Shown: positions 16,213 through 25,698 of the stretch, piece after piece
Layout: each line of letters begins with the position of its first letter
Numbering within the stretch: the first letter of the stretch is position 1
NCBI GenBank assembly: GCA_002835675.1
Contig: PIZR01000002.1
Span: forward strand, 1,031,878-1,095,877
Source: Bacillus sp. BA3
Lineage (GTDB): Bacteria > Bacillota > Bacilli > Bacillales > DSM-1321
Length of the DNA: 64,000 bases
Direction: 5' to 3'
Made by a program: the position numbers and the translations under genes
The notes under the pieces: generated by a model
Database searches by the model: none
The model's input: only the letters and a program-made list of their open reading frames with translations
Told to the model about the DNA's origin: nothing

Positions 16213-18156
16213 TTAATTATTTTCGACATTTATAATATCCATCAATTCCCTGGCTGATGTGGCTTTAACCATCTTTTCAATATTCTCCATGTCAGAGCAG
16301 GTAACTGCAATGCCAGATAGAATTTCAAGATGTGTCCCGTCCTTGCCGGCAATGCCGAATATCAATCTTGCCTTTTGGCCGTCAAAGTCGACACCATCAG
16401 GAATTTGTAAAACGGTAAATCCAGATTTAAGGACATCTTTCTTAGCTTCCTCGGTTCCGTGGGGAATGGCTACATCATTCCCCATATAGGTTGAAGTCAA
16501 TTCATCACGGGCAATCATCGCTTCAATATAGCTTTCCTTAACGTAACCTGCATTGACCAAAGCTCTTCCCGCAAAGCGGATCGCTTCTTCCTTATTGGCG
16601 AATTGTTGATTAAGGAAGACGTTTTCTTCACGAAGCAATTCATTACCTTCCTGCTCATCCTCGTCGATGCCAGGCTCGATTGAATGTTCACGAACACCAG
16701 GAACCTTCTCTTCAGCATCTTCGACGATTTCATGCAGCTCATCGGTACCGTCATCCTGAAGCCGTGCAAGCAATGAATCGTATTCAGGGCTTGATAGGAA
16801 ATTATCGACGGATACATGATAAGCATTCGGCACTTTATTCTGTGCCCTTGGAGTTAACTCTTCCTGTGTAATGACGATTTGTGCATCAGCAGGAATGTTT
16901 GAGATTGCCGTATTTGTAACAGTGATATTCAATCCGGCTTCCTTCACCTTCTTGCGAAGCAGCGAAGCCCCCATCGCACTTGATCCCATCCCGGCATCGC
17001 AGGCAAATATTATTTTGCTGACGTTTGTTGGCATCGTTTCAGGATCTGAAGCGAATACATCGGCAACAGAGCTTTTCTTGCCTTTCATTTCTTGCATTTT
17101 TTTCGCGGCATCTTCAATATTCTCTTCAGATTGCTTTCCTGTTTTCAGGATGAATGCACCGACGATGAATGAAACAAGGGCGGCTACGATGACGCCTGCA
17201 AAGTTAGCAATATATGCACCTGCATTATGCGGAGTTACCGCTGTAATGGCAAGTATGCTGCCTGGAGATGCTGGTGCGAACAATCCTCCGCCTAGTAGGA
17301 CCAAAGTGAAAACTCCACTCATGCCTCCAAGAATGACGGCTAAGAATAACATCGGCTTCATTAGAATATAAGGGAAATAAATTTCATGGATCCCGCCGAA
17401 GAAATGAATGATGGCAGCTCCTGGCGCCGATTTCTTCGCGGTTCCCTTTCCAAAAAAGCAATAAGCAAGCAGTACGCCGATACCTGGTCCTGGATTCGAT
17501 TCCAGAAGGAACAGGATGGAAGCCCCTGTTTGTTTAACTTGCTCTACACCAATTGGTGATAGTACACCATGATTGATGGCATTGTTCAAGAACAAGACCT
17601 TGGCGGGCTCGATCAGGATACTTGTCAACGGCAGTAAACCTGTACCGACAAGCCAATCGACTCCTGCTACAAGCCAGCCTGTAAATACGTCAACAGCAGG
17701 CCCGATGGCCAAGAAGGATAGAATAGACAATAAGCCGCCAATAATCCCCGCCGAGAAATTATTAACAAGCATTTCAAAACCGGCTTTTATTTTCCCTTCA
17801 ATCAATTGATCGAATTTCTTGATGACATAACCGCCGAACGGTCCCATTATCATGGCTCCAAGGAACATCGGGATGTCAGATCCGACGATGACGCCCATTG
17901 TCGCAATGGCACCGACTACGCCGCCGCGGTGGTCATGGATTAGCTTACCGCCCGTATACCCAATTAAAAGCGGCAATAAAAACGTAACCATCGGTGTAAC
18001 CATTTTGGCAAGGCTTTCATTTGGCAGGAAACCAGATGGAATGAATAGGGCAGTGATTAGCCCCCATGCTATGAAAGCTGATATATTCGGCATGACCATT
18101 GAACTTAGAAAGTTACCGAACTTTTGAACTGCAACTTTTATATTAAAGTGAGCCAT
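16213..18156 (-). CDS. mtlA: Mannitol-specific PTS enzyme IICBA (MtlA)
   Basis: A 647-residue fused permease. EIIC occupies about 1-345, with the FFGGIHEIYFPYI motif; EIIB about 378-470, with phospho-Cys in IIFACDAGMGSS; and EIIA about 505-645, with the active His in VAIPHGTEEA. It takes up mannitol and phosphorylates it to mannitol 1-phosphate. All three domains are in one chain as in E. coli, whereas B. subtilis and G. stearothermophilus have a separate EIIA gene. It is the first gene of mtlA-mtlR-mtlD. Confidence 0.95.
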   Translation of the reverse strand: MAHFNIKVAVQKFGNFLSSMVMPNISAFIAWGLITALFIPSGFLPNESLAKMVTPMVTFLLPLLIGYTGGKLIHDHRGGVVGAIATMGVIVGSDIPMFLGAMIMGPFGGYVIKKFDQLIEGKIKAGFEMLVNNFSAGIIGGLLSILSFLAIGPAVDVFTGWLVAGVDWLVGTGLLPLTSILIEPAKVLFLNNAINHGVLSPIGVEQVKQTGASILFLLESNPGPGIGVLLAYCFFGKGTAKKSAPGAAIIHFFGGIHEIYFPYILMKPMLFLAVILGGMSGVFTLVLLGGGLFAPASPGSILAITAVTPHNAGAYIANFAGVIVAALVSFIVGAFILKTGKQSEENIEDAAKKMQEMKGKKSSVADVFASDPETMPTNVSKIIFACDAGMGSSAMGASLLRKKVKEAGLNITVTNTAISNIPADAQIVITQEELTPRAQNKVPNAYHVSVDNFLSSPEYDSLLARLQDDGTDELHEIVEDAEEKVPGVREHSIEPGIDEDEQEGNELLREENVFLNQQFANKEEAIRFAGRALVNAGYVKESYIEAMIARDELTSTYMGNDVAIPHGTEEAKKDVLKSGFTVLQIPDGVDFDGQKARLIFGIAGKDGTHLEILSGIAVTCSDMENIEKMVKATSARELMDIINVENN

Positions 18157-18195
18157 TTTTGCTCTCTTCCCTTCTTATTAATATAGTTTCCTTTA

Positions 18196-18264
18196 ATCTT
18201 AAGGTACGTACATCCCCCATTCAATAAAAGAAAAAGCTAACTTTGTCGCGAAAGAGAAGACAAA
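18196..18264 (-). promoter_or_regulatory. Promoter and probable MtlR site of mtlA
   Basis: On the minus strand TTGAAT (18224-18219), 17 bases, TAAGAT (18201-18196) form a promoter about 45 bases before mtlA. About 18 bases upstream of the -35 lies the inverted repeat TTTGTC-N11-GACAAA (18242-18264), a suitable place for an activator such as MtlR. The site assignment is inferred. Confidence 0.6.
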
Positions 18265-18312
18265 CATAATGTATCTCACTTTTCCAGATTTATTCAGCGC
18301 TTGATGCAGACA

Positions 18313-18348
18313 GAAAAAAGTCCCGTTCGCAACGTGACGAACGGGACT
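18313..18348 (-). terminator. Terminator of citM
   Basis: On the minus strand AGTCCCGTTCG pairs perfectly with CGAACGGGACT around an 8-base loop and is followed by six T, ten bases after the citM stop codon. Confidence 0.9.
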
Positions 18349-18358
18349 CTTAAGAGCT

Positions 18359-19651
18359 TTATAGCGGGATGATTCCCAATAGGACGCAAACCACTATCAT
18401 GACAAGCGTCGATCCGCATGCCCATTTCAGGAAAGTGCGCTGCAAGGCACCGAAATCTTCCCCTACCATTCCAACCAATAGATAGGTAGATGGAACAAGC
18501 GGGCTTAATAGATGGACAGGAAGCCCCAATAGTGAAGCTCTGCCGATCAGGGCAGGGTCAATTCCATAAGCAGCCCCCGCTTTAGCAAGTAATGGGAGCA
18601 CCCCATAATAAAATGCGTCATTAGACATGAAGAACGTAAAAGGTGCTGAGATGATGGCTGTGATGACAGCAAAATGTGCGCCCATTTGATCTGGAATATG
18701 CTGAATCAAAGAGTTTGCCATGGCATCGACCATCTCCGTACCGGCAAGGATTCCAGTGAAAACACCTGCAGCAAAAATCATCGAAATTACAGATAAAGCA
18801 TTGTCCGCATAGTTTGCTACACGTTCTTTCTGATCACTGAGTTTCGGATAGTTAACCGTAATGGCAATCGCGAAACCTACCATGAACAGAACCGCTGAAG
18901 GCATAAGTTCCATAATCAGCGCAACCAGCAGTGTAAGAGTCAATGCGTAATTGAATATGATCAATTTAGGCCGTTTAAGATAAGCATCTTCCGTTGCAGC
19001 CGCGTGCTGTGCCACAGCATGATAATCGACTTCAATGATCCCGATTCTCTTTCTTTCTTTTTTACCCAGGCAATATGCCATGAAAAGGACGAATAGGATT
19101 CCGCCAATCATCGCAGGAATGACAGGGGTGAAAACATCGGACATTTCAAGTTTTAAAGCGGTCATCACCCGTGCTGTAGGGCCTCCCCAAGGAAGAAGGT
19201 TCATGACTCCAGATGACGAAACGGCAATACCGGCCAATACTAGCGGTCTCATTCCAATCCGTTTATATAGCGGAAGCATGGCAGAAATCGTTATCATATA
19301 AGTAGTCGTACCATCTCCATCCAAGGAAATCAGCAAAGCCAGGACTGCCGTGCCGATGGCAATTTTCACCGGATCTCCTTTTACAACCTTAAGGATCGTA
19401 TTGATAATAGGGTCAAAAACCCCAGCATCAATCAAAATGCCAAAGAAAAGGATCGCAAATAAAATCATGATTCCCGTTGGCGCGACGTCTTTGATTCCTT
19501 CCAACGCCATCTCACCCATTTTACCGCCAAACCCGCCAATAAGTGCAAAGGCACTTGGTACTGCAATCAAAGCTATCATGGCTGAAAGTCGCCCTGTCAT
19601 AATTAAAATCATAAACACTAATATCATCAAGTATCCTAATAAAGCGAGCAT
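18359..19651 (-). CDS. citM: CitMHS-family metal-citrate/proton symporter
   Basis: A 430-residue, roughly 12-helix CitMHS transporter, the family that imports divalent-metal citrate complexes with protons. Conserved stretches include LLISLDGDGTTTYMITISA, MNLLPWGGPTARV and the C-terminal GLPVHLLSPLVPSTYLL. It lies downstream of citS-citT, which in B. subtilis activate citM. Upstream are a perfect cre site and a paired direct repeat. A close paralogue with its own two-component system is at 33431-34747. Confidence 0.9.
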   Translation of the reverse strand: MLALLGYLMILVFMILIMTGRLSAMIALIAVPSAFALIGGFGGKMGEMALEGIKDVAPTGIMILFAILFFGILIDAGVFDPIINTILKVVKGDPVKIAIGTAVLALLISLDGDGTTTYMITISAMLPLYKRIGMRPLVLAGIAVSSSGVMNLLPWGGPTARVMTALKLEMSDVFTPVIPAMIGGILFVLFMAYCLGKKERKRIGIIEVDYHAVAQHAAATEDAYLKRPKLIIFNYALTLTLLVALIMELMPSAVLFMVGFAIAITVNYPKLSDQKERVANYADNALSVISMIFAAGVFTGILAGTEMVDAMANSLIQHIPDQMGAHFAVITAIISAPFTFFMSNDAFYYGVLPLLAKAGAAYGIDPALIGRASLLGLPVHLLSPLVPSTYLLVGMVGEDFGALQRTFLKWACGSTLVMIVVCVLLGIIPL

Positions 19652-19712
19652 ATGATCACTCCTTAATTTCTAATTTTCTAATTTTCTAAATTGTATATGA
19701 AATCACTTTATC

Positions 19713-19726
19713 TGTAAGCGTTTTCA
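19713..19726. promoter_or_regulatory. cre site upstream of citM
   Basis: TGTAAGCGTTTTCA fits the CcpA operator consensus TGWNANCGNTNNCA at every fixed position. It lies about 60 bases upstream of the citM start, consistent with the carbon repression known for B. subtilis citM. Confidence 0.8.
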
Positions 19727-19756
19727 ATTTATTGTGTTTTAAAACTATTAAATTAA

Positions 19757-19774
19757 TTGTGTTCATTGTGTTCA
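19757..19774. promoter_or_regulatory. Paired direct repeat, candidate CitT site
   Basis: TTGTGTTCA occurs twice without a gap, about 106 bases upstream of citM (TGAACACAA twice on the coding strand). The paralogous transporter at 33.4-34.7 kb has TTTTTTTCA twice at nearly the same distance, which suggests binding sites for the two related response regulators. Confidence 0.55.
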
Positions 19775-19961
19775 CGGAGGCGATTTTCCAGAGTGAACCA
19801 GACTCCATTCCCCGGGTTGAATGGCGGGTTCTTTAAGGAAAAGATACGATTATTAAGCAAACAGTGACTAAATCTTTATGCATTGCAGAGAATTTCTAAA
19901 CTAACTCACATTGCTTTTTTTGAAATCTTTCAAACCATTTTAACCGTTGTACAGCATGCAT

Positions 19962-19990
19962 AAAAAAACACCTCCAATCGTGAAGGTGTT
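19962..19990 (-). terminator. Terminator of citS-citT
   Basis: On the minus strand AACACCT pairs with AGGTGTT around a 15-base interior and is followed by a T-tract, 13 bases after the citT stop. Confidence 0.75.
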
Positions 19991-20002
19991 CCACATTTAA
20001 TT

Positions 20003-20692
20003 CTATTGAATTTTATAATATCTTCGTTCAGGTCTTCCCACTACCCCGTATACGACTTCCGCTTTACATTTCTTAACGGATATCAAGTATTCCAGATAGC
20101 GTCTCGCGGTTGTCCTGGAAGCACCGATCTGACCGCTCACTTGCTCAGCCGACAAACCGATATCGCTTGCTTCGAGTACCTCGATCACTTTCGCCAAAGT
20201 AATTTCGTCGACCCCTTTAGGCAATGATTGTCCATCGTTCGTTTCCGAAGCGGAAGAACCCTTTTTCAAAATAAGGTCAACAAAATCCTGATCTATTTCT
20301 TGTTTGGATTTCATCAGATGGACTTTCTTCAGATACTCTTCGATAACTTGGTTGAAGCGCTTCATTTCCACTGGTTTAATTAAATAATTCTCTACACCAT
20401 AGTGAAGCGCCTTTTCAAGTTGTTCTTTATCCGTTGCCGCGGTAATCATGATGATATCCACATTCGGGAATTTTTTCCGTATGTCCGGAAGGAGGTCTGT
20501 ACCAAGCTGATCTGGCATATAAACATCAAGCAAAAGCAGATCCGGGCTTTTTTGTTCCAATATCCGAAGCGTTTTTTTGGCATTGACAGCTTTTCCGACC
20601 ACTTCTATTTCATCAAAGTTTTTCAGGAATTTTTCATGGATATCCGCTACACGAAAATCATCTTCTGCGATGACTGCTCTTATCTTCAGCAT
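20003..20692 (-). CDS. citT: Response regulator CitT
   Basis: A 229-residue CitB/DcuR-class response regulator. The receiver domain (about 3-122) has the acidic pocket AEDD and phospho-Asp in LLLLDVYMPDQLG. The C-terminal winged HTH contains LSAEQVSGQIGASRTTARRYLEYL. Its start overlaps the citS stop by seven bases. With CitS it should sense external citrate and activate citM just downstream. Confidence 0.9.
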   Translation of the reverse strand: MLKIRAVIAEDDFRVADIHEKFLKNFDEIEVVGKAVNAKKTLRILEQKSPDLLLLDVYMPDQLGTDLLPDIRKKFPNVDIIMITAATDKEQLEKALHYGVENYLIKPVEMKRFNQVIEEYLKKVHLMKSKQEIDQDFVDLILKKGSSASETNDGQSLPKGVDEITLAKVIEVLEASDIGLSAEQVSGQIGASRTTARRYLEYLISVKKCKAEVVYGVVGRPERRYYKIQ

Positions 20693-22293
20693 TCTTTCCC
20701 TCCTCTCTGTTCTTTAGGAAGATACACGGTGAATATGGTGTTGCCATCCTCGCTGTGGACTTCGATAATGCCGCCAAGCTCTTTTACGACATGATCAGCA
20801 TTCGAAAGTCCATAACCACTCGGACTTCCGCTGTTTTTCGAAGTGAAACCCCGATTGAAAATATGGGCGATCGCATCCTCTGGTATTCCTTTTCCGTTAT
20901 CACTCACCTCAAATACCATATCATTTCCGATATCTGTGGCGAAAAATTTCACAAGCGGCTCTTCCGTGCTTGAAACCGCTTCTAATGCATTGTCGATAAT
21001 ATTGCCTAGAATCAATGTTAGTTGAGACAATTTTATATGATCAGGCAGTTTCTCTAGGTAACTTTGTGCGTCTATTTCAAAAAAGATCTTCTTCTCCGAT
21101 GCCTTCCCTATCTTCCCTAGTAAAAGGGCTTGTACCTTTGTATCCTTTATCTGTTCGAACACGACACGGTTCAGGGAATGCAATTCGGATGTTTCGCTTT
21201 GAATCATTTCTATCGCTTCATCGTATTCCCCCAATTGTATCAATCCTGAAAGGACGTATAGTTTATTGGTAAATTCATGGGTTTGTGCCCTTAAATCCTC
21301 CGAATGCATCTTCACTTCAGATAATGTGTTGACCATTTCCTCAATTTCGGTTCGATCACGGAACGAAGCGACAACACCGCTTACCCCTTCACTATCGAAG
21401 ATTGGCGTACAATTAACAATGATGGATTTGTCTTTCCATGAAATCTCCTTATCCATTTGCGGTTCACCGGACTTCAGCACTTCGAATAAATATTTCGAAG
21501 GAAATAGGCCATCCACGTTCAAATGGCGAACGGATTCTTTAATATCCAGCAATTTTTTCGCCGGCTGATTCATTGAGGTAATCAGCCCATTTTGGTCAAT
21601 GGCCAGAATACCTTCTTTCACCGATTGAAGCACTGCATTTTTTTCTTTATATAAATTGGCGATTTCAAATGGCTCCAGCCCAAGTGTATCTTTACGGATG
21701 CTTCTTGCCAGCATATAACTGCCAATGATCGATATCATGATGGCCACTAAAGATACAACCATCTCTTTGGACAAATCCTTGAAAATTTGGGCGCGGACAT
21801 CGTCCACTAAAAAACCGACGGAGACGATTCCAATTATTTTTCCATCCTCATTGAATACCGGTGACTTCCCCCGAATGGAAAGACCGAGTGATCCTGCCGC
21901 TTCGGAGACATAATATTCGCCTTCCCGAATGGCCCTGCTATTATCCCCGCCTTCCATCCGCTTCCCAATTTCGGAAGCCAGCGGATGGGAATAGCGAATT
22001 CCCTCTGCATTCCCTACAACGATGAACTCAGCACCTGTTTCCCTGCGGATCTTTTCGACAATCGGCTGAATTATGCCAGCGGGATCATCCGTTTCAAATG
22101 CCTCTGTAACGGTAGGCATGAAGCTAATCGCCTTTGAAAGCTCCAACGCCAGTTGACCTTTATCCTTAGCTATTTGCCTTCCTTCCATATAGGAAAAAGA
22201 AGTAGTCAATAAGATAATCAAAAAAAGGCTCAACGATAAGACTAACCCGAGAATCTTGGTTTCCAGCGATACTTTCCTCATATTCAACAGCAT
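20686..22293 (-). CDS. citS: Citrate sensor histidine kinase CitS
   Basis: A 535-residue CitA/DcuS-class kinase. It has a first membrane helix at about 12-34, an extracytoplasmic PAS-type sensor (about 35-175), a second helix (about 176-196), a cytoplasmic PAS (about 215-320), a phospho-His helix in RAQTHEFTNKLYVLSGLIQL and an ATPase domain with NIIDNALEA and DNGKGIPEDA. B. subtilis CitS senses Mg-citrate. A paralogue lies at 35622-37232. Confidence 0.9.
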   Translation of the reverse strand: MLLNMRKVSLETKILGLVLSLSLFLIILLTTSFSYMEGRQIAKDKGQLALELSKAISFMPTVTEAFETDDPAGIIQPIVEKIRRETGAEFIVVGNAEGIRYSHPLASEIGKRMEGGDNSRAIREGEYYVSEAAGSLGLSIRGKSPVFNEDGKIIGIVSVGFLVDDVRAQIFKDLSKEMVVSLVAIMISIIGSYMLARSIRKDTLGLEPFEIANLYKEKNAVLQSVKEGILAIDQNGLITSMNQPAKKLLDIKESVRHLNVDGLFPSKYLFEVLKSGEPQMDKEISWKDKSIIVNCTPIFDSEGVSGVVASFRDRTEIEEMVNTLSEVKMHSEDLRAQTHEFTNKLYVLSGLIQLGEYDEAIEMIQSETSELHSLNRVVFEQIKDTKVQALLLGKIGKASEKKIFFEIDAQSYLEKLPDHIKLSQLTLILGNIIDNALEAVSSTEEPLVKFFATDIGNDMVFEVSDNGKGIPEDAIAHIFNRGFTSKNSGSPSGYGLSNADHVVKELGGIIEVHSEDGNTIFTVYLPKEQRGGKEC

Positions 22294-22434
22294 CCTCTAT
22301 TTTCATTTTCATTCACTAAATTTTATAGGAGCATAATGATTTTACCATTTCTATTAAATATTGAACATTGCTGGACTTTTATTTCGCCACATTGAAAAAC
22401 GCAAGGACTTAAGCAACAAAAAAGGGAGTGCGAA

Positions 22435-22682
22435 ATGAAATTTTTGAATCCTTTTCAAATGATAACGTTTCCACCTGAGGTACTATCGGTTTATTTCTCA
22501 GTGTCCTATTTAAGTTGTTTTACACCTTGTATCTCCTTTCCCTAGTCGGAATGATGACCGCTTTAGGGGGTCGATCCACGATAGGCATTTCCCTTAATGA
22601 TGTTTTTCTTTGGATAGTACTGCTTCTGTATTGCTGCCATACCTTTTCGTATTGGAGGAAAGCAAAACAAGCTGAAACATAA
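22435..22682 (+). pseudogene. Small membrane-protein gene with a one-base frameshift
   Basis: An ATG with an AGGGAG site opens MKFLNPFQMITFPPEVLSVY, which soon stops. The next frame carries a hydrophobic segment (KLFYTLYLLSLVGMMTALGG), a second helix (DVFLWIVLLLYCCHTF) and a basic end (YWRKAKQAET). The span is 248 nt, so one added base restores a protein of about 82 residues with two helices. A terminator follows directly. I do not recognise the family. It may be a real pseudogene or a sequencing error. Confidence 0.4.
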
Positions 22683-22718
22683 AATGCTCAAAAGAAACAT
22701 CTCCTTTGAGCATTTTTT
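22681..22718. terminator. Bidirectional terminator between two convergent small genes
   Basis: AAAATGCTCAAA pairs with TTTGAGCATTTT, with A and T tracts on both sides. Confidence 0.8.
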
Positions 22719-23108
22719 CAAAAACAGCTAAATGAATTGATTTGTCTTGTATCGATGCCAAAAATCGTCCAGAACCTGCCATTCCAACTGAAGCCGGCAA
22801 CAGAACGCGGACCGACGAAGATGGGGTAATACCAGAAACGCGCACCATTGTTTAGCCATATAAAAGTATTCCTGAAAAGGCAAAACGAAATCGCACCTGG
22901 ATCTACGGCAAATGTTGAAGCCGATTGCTGTTGGGGGATAAACGCTGGCGGGGGAGCTGTTGGTGCTTGCGAACCCGGCGGTGGTCTGGCTGCCCTGGAA
23001 ATTGAGGTAAACCAGGTATGCCCGGAAAGCCCCGGATAGACCGGGAAACTGCCGTTCAAGATAAGCTTGATCTTCATAATGATACGTTGGGTACATATAC
23101 ATGGTCAT
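22718..23108 (-). pseudogene. Collagen-like, proline-rich Bacillus surface protein gene with two frameshifts
   Basis: Three frames in turn give one coherent protein: MTMYMYPTYHYEDQAYLERQ and FPGLSG, then GFPGIPGLPQFPGQP, then PPPGSQAPTAPPPAFIPQQQ and a C-terminal domain with AISFCLFRNTFIWLNNG, FVGPRSVAGFSWNGRFW and FGIDTRQINSF. Adding one G in each of two G runs (near 23026 and near 22985) makes 393 nt and a 130-residue product. The tail resembles proteins seen in other Bacillus next to short collagen-like regions; the function is unknown. The deletions may be real decay, slippage in repeats or assembly error. Confidence 0.55.
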
Positions 23109-23171
23109 TCACCTCTATAAGATTGAATGTAATAAGTTATGATATATGAACTCAACGGAAATGCTTTAACT

Positions 23172-23467
23172 TAGAAAATGGAGATATATCAACGAATTCT
23201 ATAGTTTTATCTCCGAAATTGGAGTTATATCGACGATACTTACAGTTTTATCTCCGAATATAAGAATATATCAACGAATTCTATAGTTTTATCTCCGAAA
23301 ATGGAGATATATCGACGAATTCTACAGTTTCATCTCCGAATATAAGAATATATCCACGAATTCTACAGTTTTATCTCCGAATATGGAAATATATCGGCGA
23401 AATTTATTGTTTTATCTCCGAATATGGAGTTTTATCGACGTTACTTGTAGGTTTATCTCCGAAGCGG
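23172..23467. repeat. Tandem repeat array with TATCTCCGAA units
   Basis: About seven units of roughly 44 bp. Each combines GTTTTATCTCCGAA with an AT-rich linker, often ATGGAGATATATC, and CGACGAATTCTAYAG. ATCTCC and GGAGAT halves can pair, so each unit could form a small hairpin. The array ends four bases before the alkA stop codon and carries no credible gene. Confidence 0.88.
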
Positions 23468-23470
23468 TAT

Positions 23471-24397
23471 TCAGTATAGCAATCTCCATAAATAGAAGGT
23501 CGCGTAGGATTCCCAATCGGCCCACGCTTCCGAAAGTTTCAGGATTTCCGTTTTCGTTGGTTTTGCTTCCGTTTGCATGACCAGTTTCATGGAATTATGC
23601 AGCCCGACATCATCGATGGGAAAGGCTGCTGGAAAACGTAAACAGCGCATTAAGACATAGTTCGCTGTCCACGGGCCGATTCCCCGTATATTGGTCAGCA
23701 TTTTTTCAGCCTCTTTTACATTCTTTGCATTCAACAGCTTTTCTTTAGTAAGTTCCCCTTCTGCAATCAGTTGAGCAACACCTATTAAATATTCACACTT
23801 CTTCACCGTCATCCTCATATTGGCAAAATCTTCGACCGTCAATTTCGCAATCACATCTGGCGTCGGAAACAGCCAATATTGCTTTCCTTCGAATTCAACA
23901 AAATCACCAAATCCCTCCACAAGCCTCCGCTTCAAGGTATAGGCATAGGTCAAGTTAATTTGCTGACCAAGTATTCCCCAGGCAATCGCTTCAAATAAAT
24001 CGGGGATGCCCATATTTCTCAAACCGAAGAATTGGCTTGCCGGCTTTTGCAATATAGGGTCATTTTGGGCCAATTCATAAAAAGGAAGCAGATTTGTCTC
24101 AAGATCGAACCAGTGACGAACGTATTGGGAAACAGCATCCTTTACCTGATTATCCATCGGTGCAGTTCGCCCTGGAAACCGGACGGTCAGCTCCGTTTCA
24201 TTCATCGCACTGATTTCTATTAAAAGAGTCTCGTTTTCGGCAACAAGTGCTCGATAAATTTTTTGATCAACAATATCGAACAGACATTCATTGGAGGATC
24301 GTGATAAGTATTTAAGATTTTCCGAAAAACTGAACTCCTTTGGTGCACGAATTCTCAATTCAGTCTTGACTTCATCATTTGATAATTTCTCTTTCAT
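23471..24397 (-). CDS. alkA: DNA-3-methyladenine glycosylase II (AlkA)
   Basis: A 308-residue helix-hairpin-helix glycosylase that excises alkylated purines. The HhH motif is NIRGIGPWTANYVLMR, followed by the catalytic aspartate in FPIDDVGL, and GILGQQINLTYAYTLKRRL forms the preceding helices. AAAGGAGG lies before the start. It is divergent from adaA-adaB with 193 bases between starts; the same three genes are neighbours in B. subtilis, where AdaA activates them after methylation damage. Confidence 0.93.
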   Translation of the reverse strand: MKEKLSNDEVKTELRIRAPKEFSFSENLKYLSRSSNECLFDIVDQKIYRALVAENETLLIEISAMNETELTVRFPGRTAPMDNQVKDAVSQYVRHWFDLETNLLPFYELAQNDPILQKPASQFFGLRNMGIPDLFEAIAWGILGQQINLTYAYTLKRRLVEGFGDFVEFEGKQYWLFPTPDVIAKLTVEDFANMRMTVKKCEYLIGVAQLIAEGELTKEKLLNAKNVKEAEKMLTNIRGIGPWTANYVLMRCLRFPAAFPIDDVGLHNSMKLVMQTEAKPTKTEILKLSEAWADWESYATFYLWRLLY

Positions 24398-24590
24398 TCC
24401 GCTCCTCCTTTAGCTTTATTCTAATGAAAGGTGAGTACGTTATCTCGCTCCTTCCTTCATGCAACTCCCTTATTTTAACAGACCAATAGTGTTCTTTTCT
24501 AACTCGAACAATTACGTTATCTTGCTTTTATATTATCAAAATGGTTGTATATCAACCCTTTCTTGTATACTAAATGAAGAGGTGAATGCA

Positions 24591-25169
24591 GTGAATCTTT
24601 TCCCGAATGAATATTGGAAAGCTATTATAGATTGTGATGCCGCATATGATGATCATTTTTTATACGGAGTAATTACGACAGGCATCTTTTGCAGGCCCTC
24701 CTGTAAATCCAGGGTGCCGAATAAGGAAAACGTGAAGATTTTCAAAAATGCCATGATGGCTTTGGAAGAAGATTTCCGGCCTTGTAAACGATGTAAACCG
24801 GAAGGAATGAATTTGCCGACGGAAGAATGGGTTGAACAAATAACCGAATGGATCGACACCCATTACAGCGAACCCCTCACTTTGAACAAATTGGCGGATA
24901 TTTCTCACGGCAGCCCCTATCATTTACAACGTTCATTCAAGCGCGTGAAGGGGATATCGCCCACTGAATACATTCAACGGCTTCGCCTTGAAAAAGCAAC
25001 GAGGCTGCTGGAAAACTCCGAACAGCCGATAACCGAAATAGGCTTGGCTGTGGGGTTCTCTAGTACACCCTATTTCTTGACGCTGTTCAAAAGAAAAATG
25101 GGGAATACCCCTTCAGAATATCGGAATGCTTATCTCAAAGCTTTGGAGCGTGAAGAAAATGAAGAATGA
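24591..25169 (+). CDS. adaA: AdaA: methylphosphotriester-DNA methyltransferase and transcriptional activator
   Basis: A 192-residue protein. The N-terminal Ada zinc domain has the four cysteines in TGIFCRPSCKSR and RPCKRCKPE; the first accepts the methyl group from a phosphotriester. The C-terminal part (about 95-185) is an AraC-type HTH (LTLNKLADISHGSPYHLQRS). I chose the GTG at 24591 because AGAGGTG lies six bases before it; a frame open back to 24459 adds unrelated residues. It overlaps adaB by 11 bases. Confidence 0.92.
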   Translation: MNLFPNEYWKAIIDCDAAYDDHFLYGVITTGIFCRPSCKSRVPNKENVKIFKNAMMALEEDFRPCKRCKPEGMNLPTEEWVEQITEWIDTHYSEPLTLNKLADISHGSPYHLQRSFKRVKGISPTEYIQRLRLEKATRLLENSEQPITEIGLAVGFSSTPYFLTLFKRKMGNTPSEYRNAYLKALEREENEE

Positions 25170-25683
25170 TAAAGAACAAACCATTGACTGGGCCATATTG
25201 CATTATGATAAGTGGCAATTATATGTGGCCAAGACGGAAAAAGGGCTTTGCTATGTAGGCTCTCCGGATCAAACGTATGAAGAACTGAAGTCTTGGCTAC
25301 AAAAACGCTTTCCAATGGCGAGCCTTGTTGAAAATGAGAAAGCATTAAATCCCTATCTAAAAGAACTACAAGAATATTTCGAAGGAACCAGGAAGACTTT
25401 CTCTCTTCCCGCAGATGTAAAAGGCACGCCCTTTCAACAAGAAATTTGGGCAGCGCTGAATCAAATACCCTATGGAAAAACCTGTTCCTATTCCGATATT
25501 GCCCAAATCATCCAAAGACCTGCAGCTGTTCGGGCGGTTGGTACCGCCATTGGTGCCAATCCTATTCTAATCACAGTGCCCTGTCACCGGGTTATCGGAA
25601 AAAACGGGGCCATTACCGGTTACCGGGGAGGCACGGAGATGAAAAAATATCTACTTCAATTGGAAGCAGAAATGAAAGCGTGA
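25159..25683 (+). CDS. adaB: AdaB/Ogt: O6-methylguanine-DNA methyltransferase
   Basis: A 174-residue suicide methyltransferase with the active-site motif ITVPCHRVIG (Cys acceptor) and the helix-turn-helix region GKTCSYSDIAQIIQRPAAVR. The ATG at 25159 lies inside the adaA end, which indicates translational coupling; an earlier in-frame ATG at 25126 is less likely. It directly reverses O6-methylguanine. Confidence 0.93.
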   Translation: MKNDKEQTIDWAILHYDKWQLYVAKTEKGLCYVGSPDQTYEELKSWLQKRFPMASLVENEKALNPYLKELQEYFEGTRKTFSLPADVKGTPFQQEIWAALNQIPYGKTCSYSDIAQIIQRPAAVRAVGTAIGANPILITVPCHRVIGKNGAITGYRGGTEMKKYLLQLEAEMKA

Positions 25684-25698
25684 GTACAATCTGACCGC

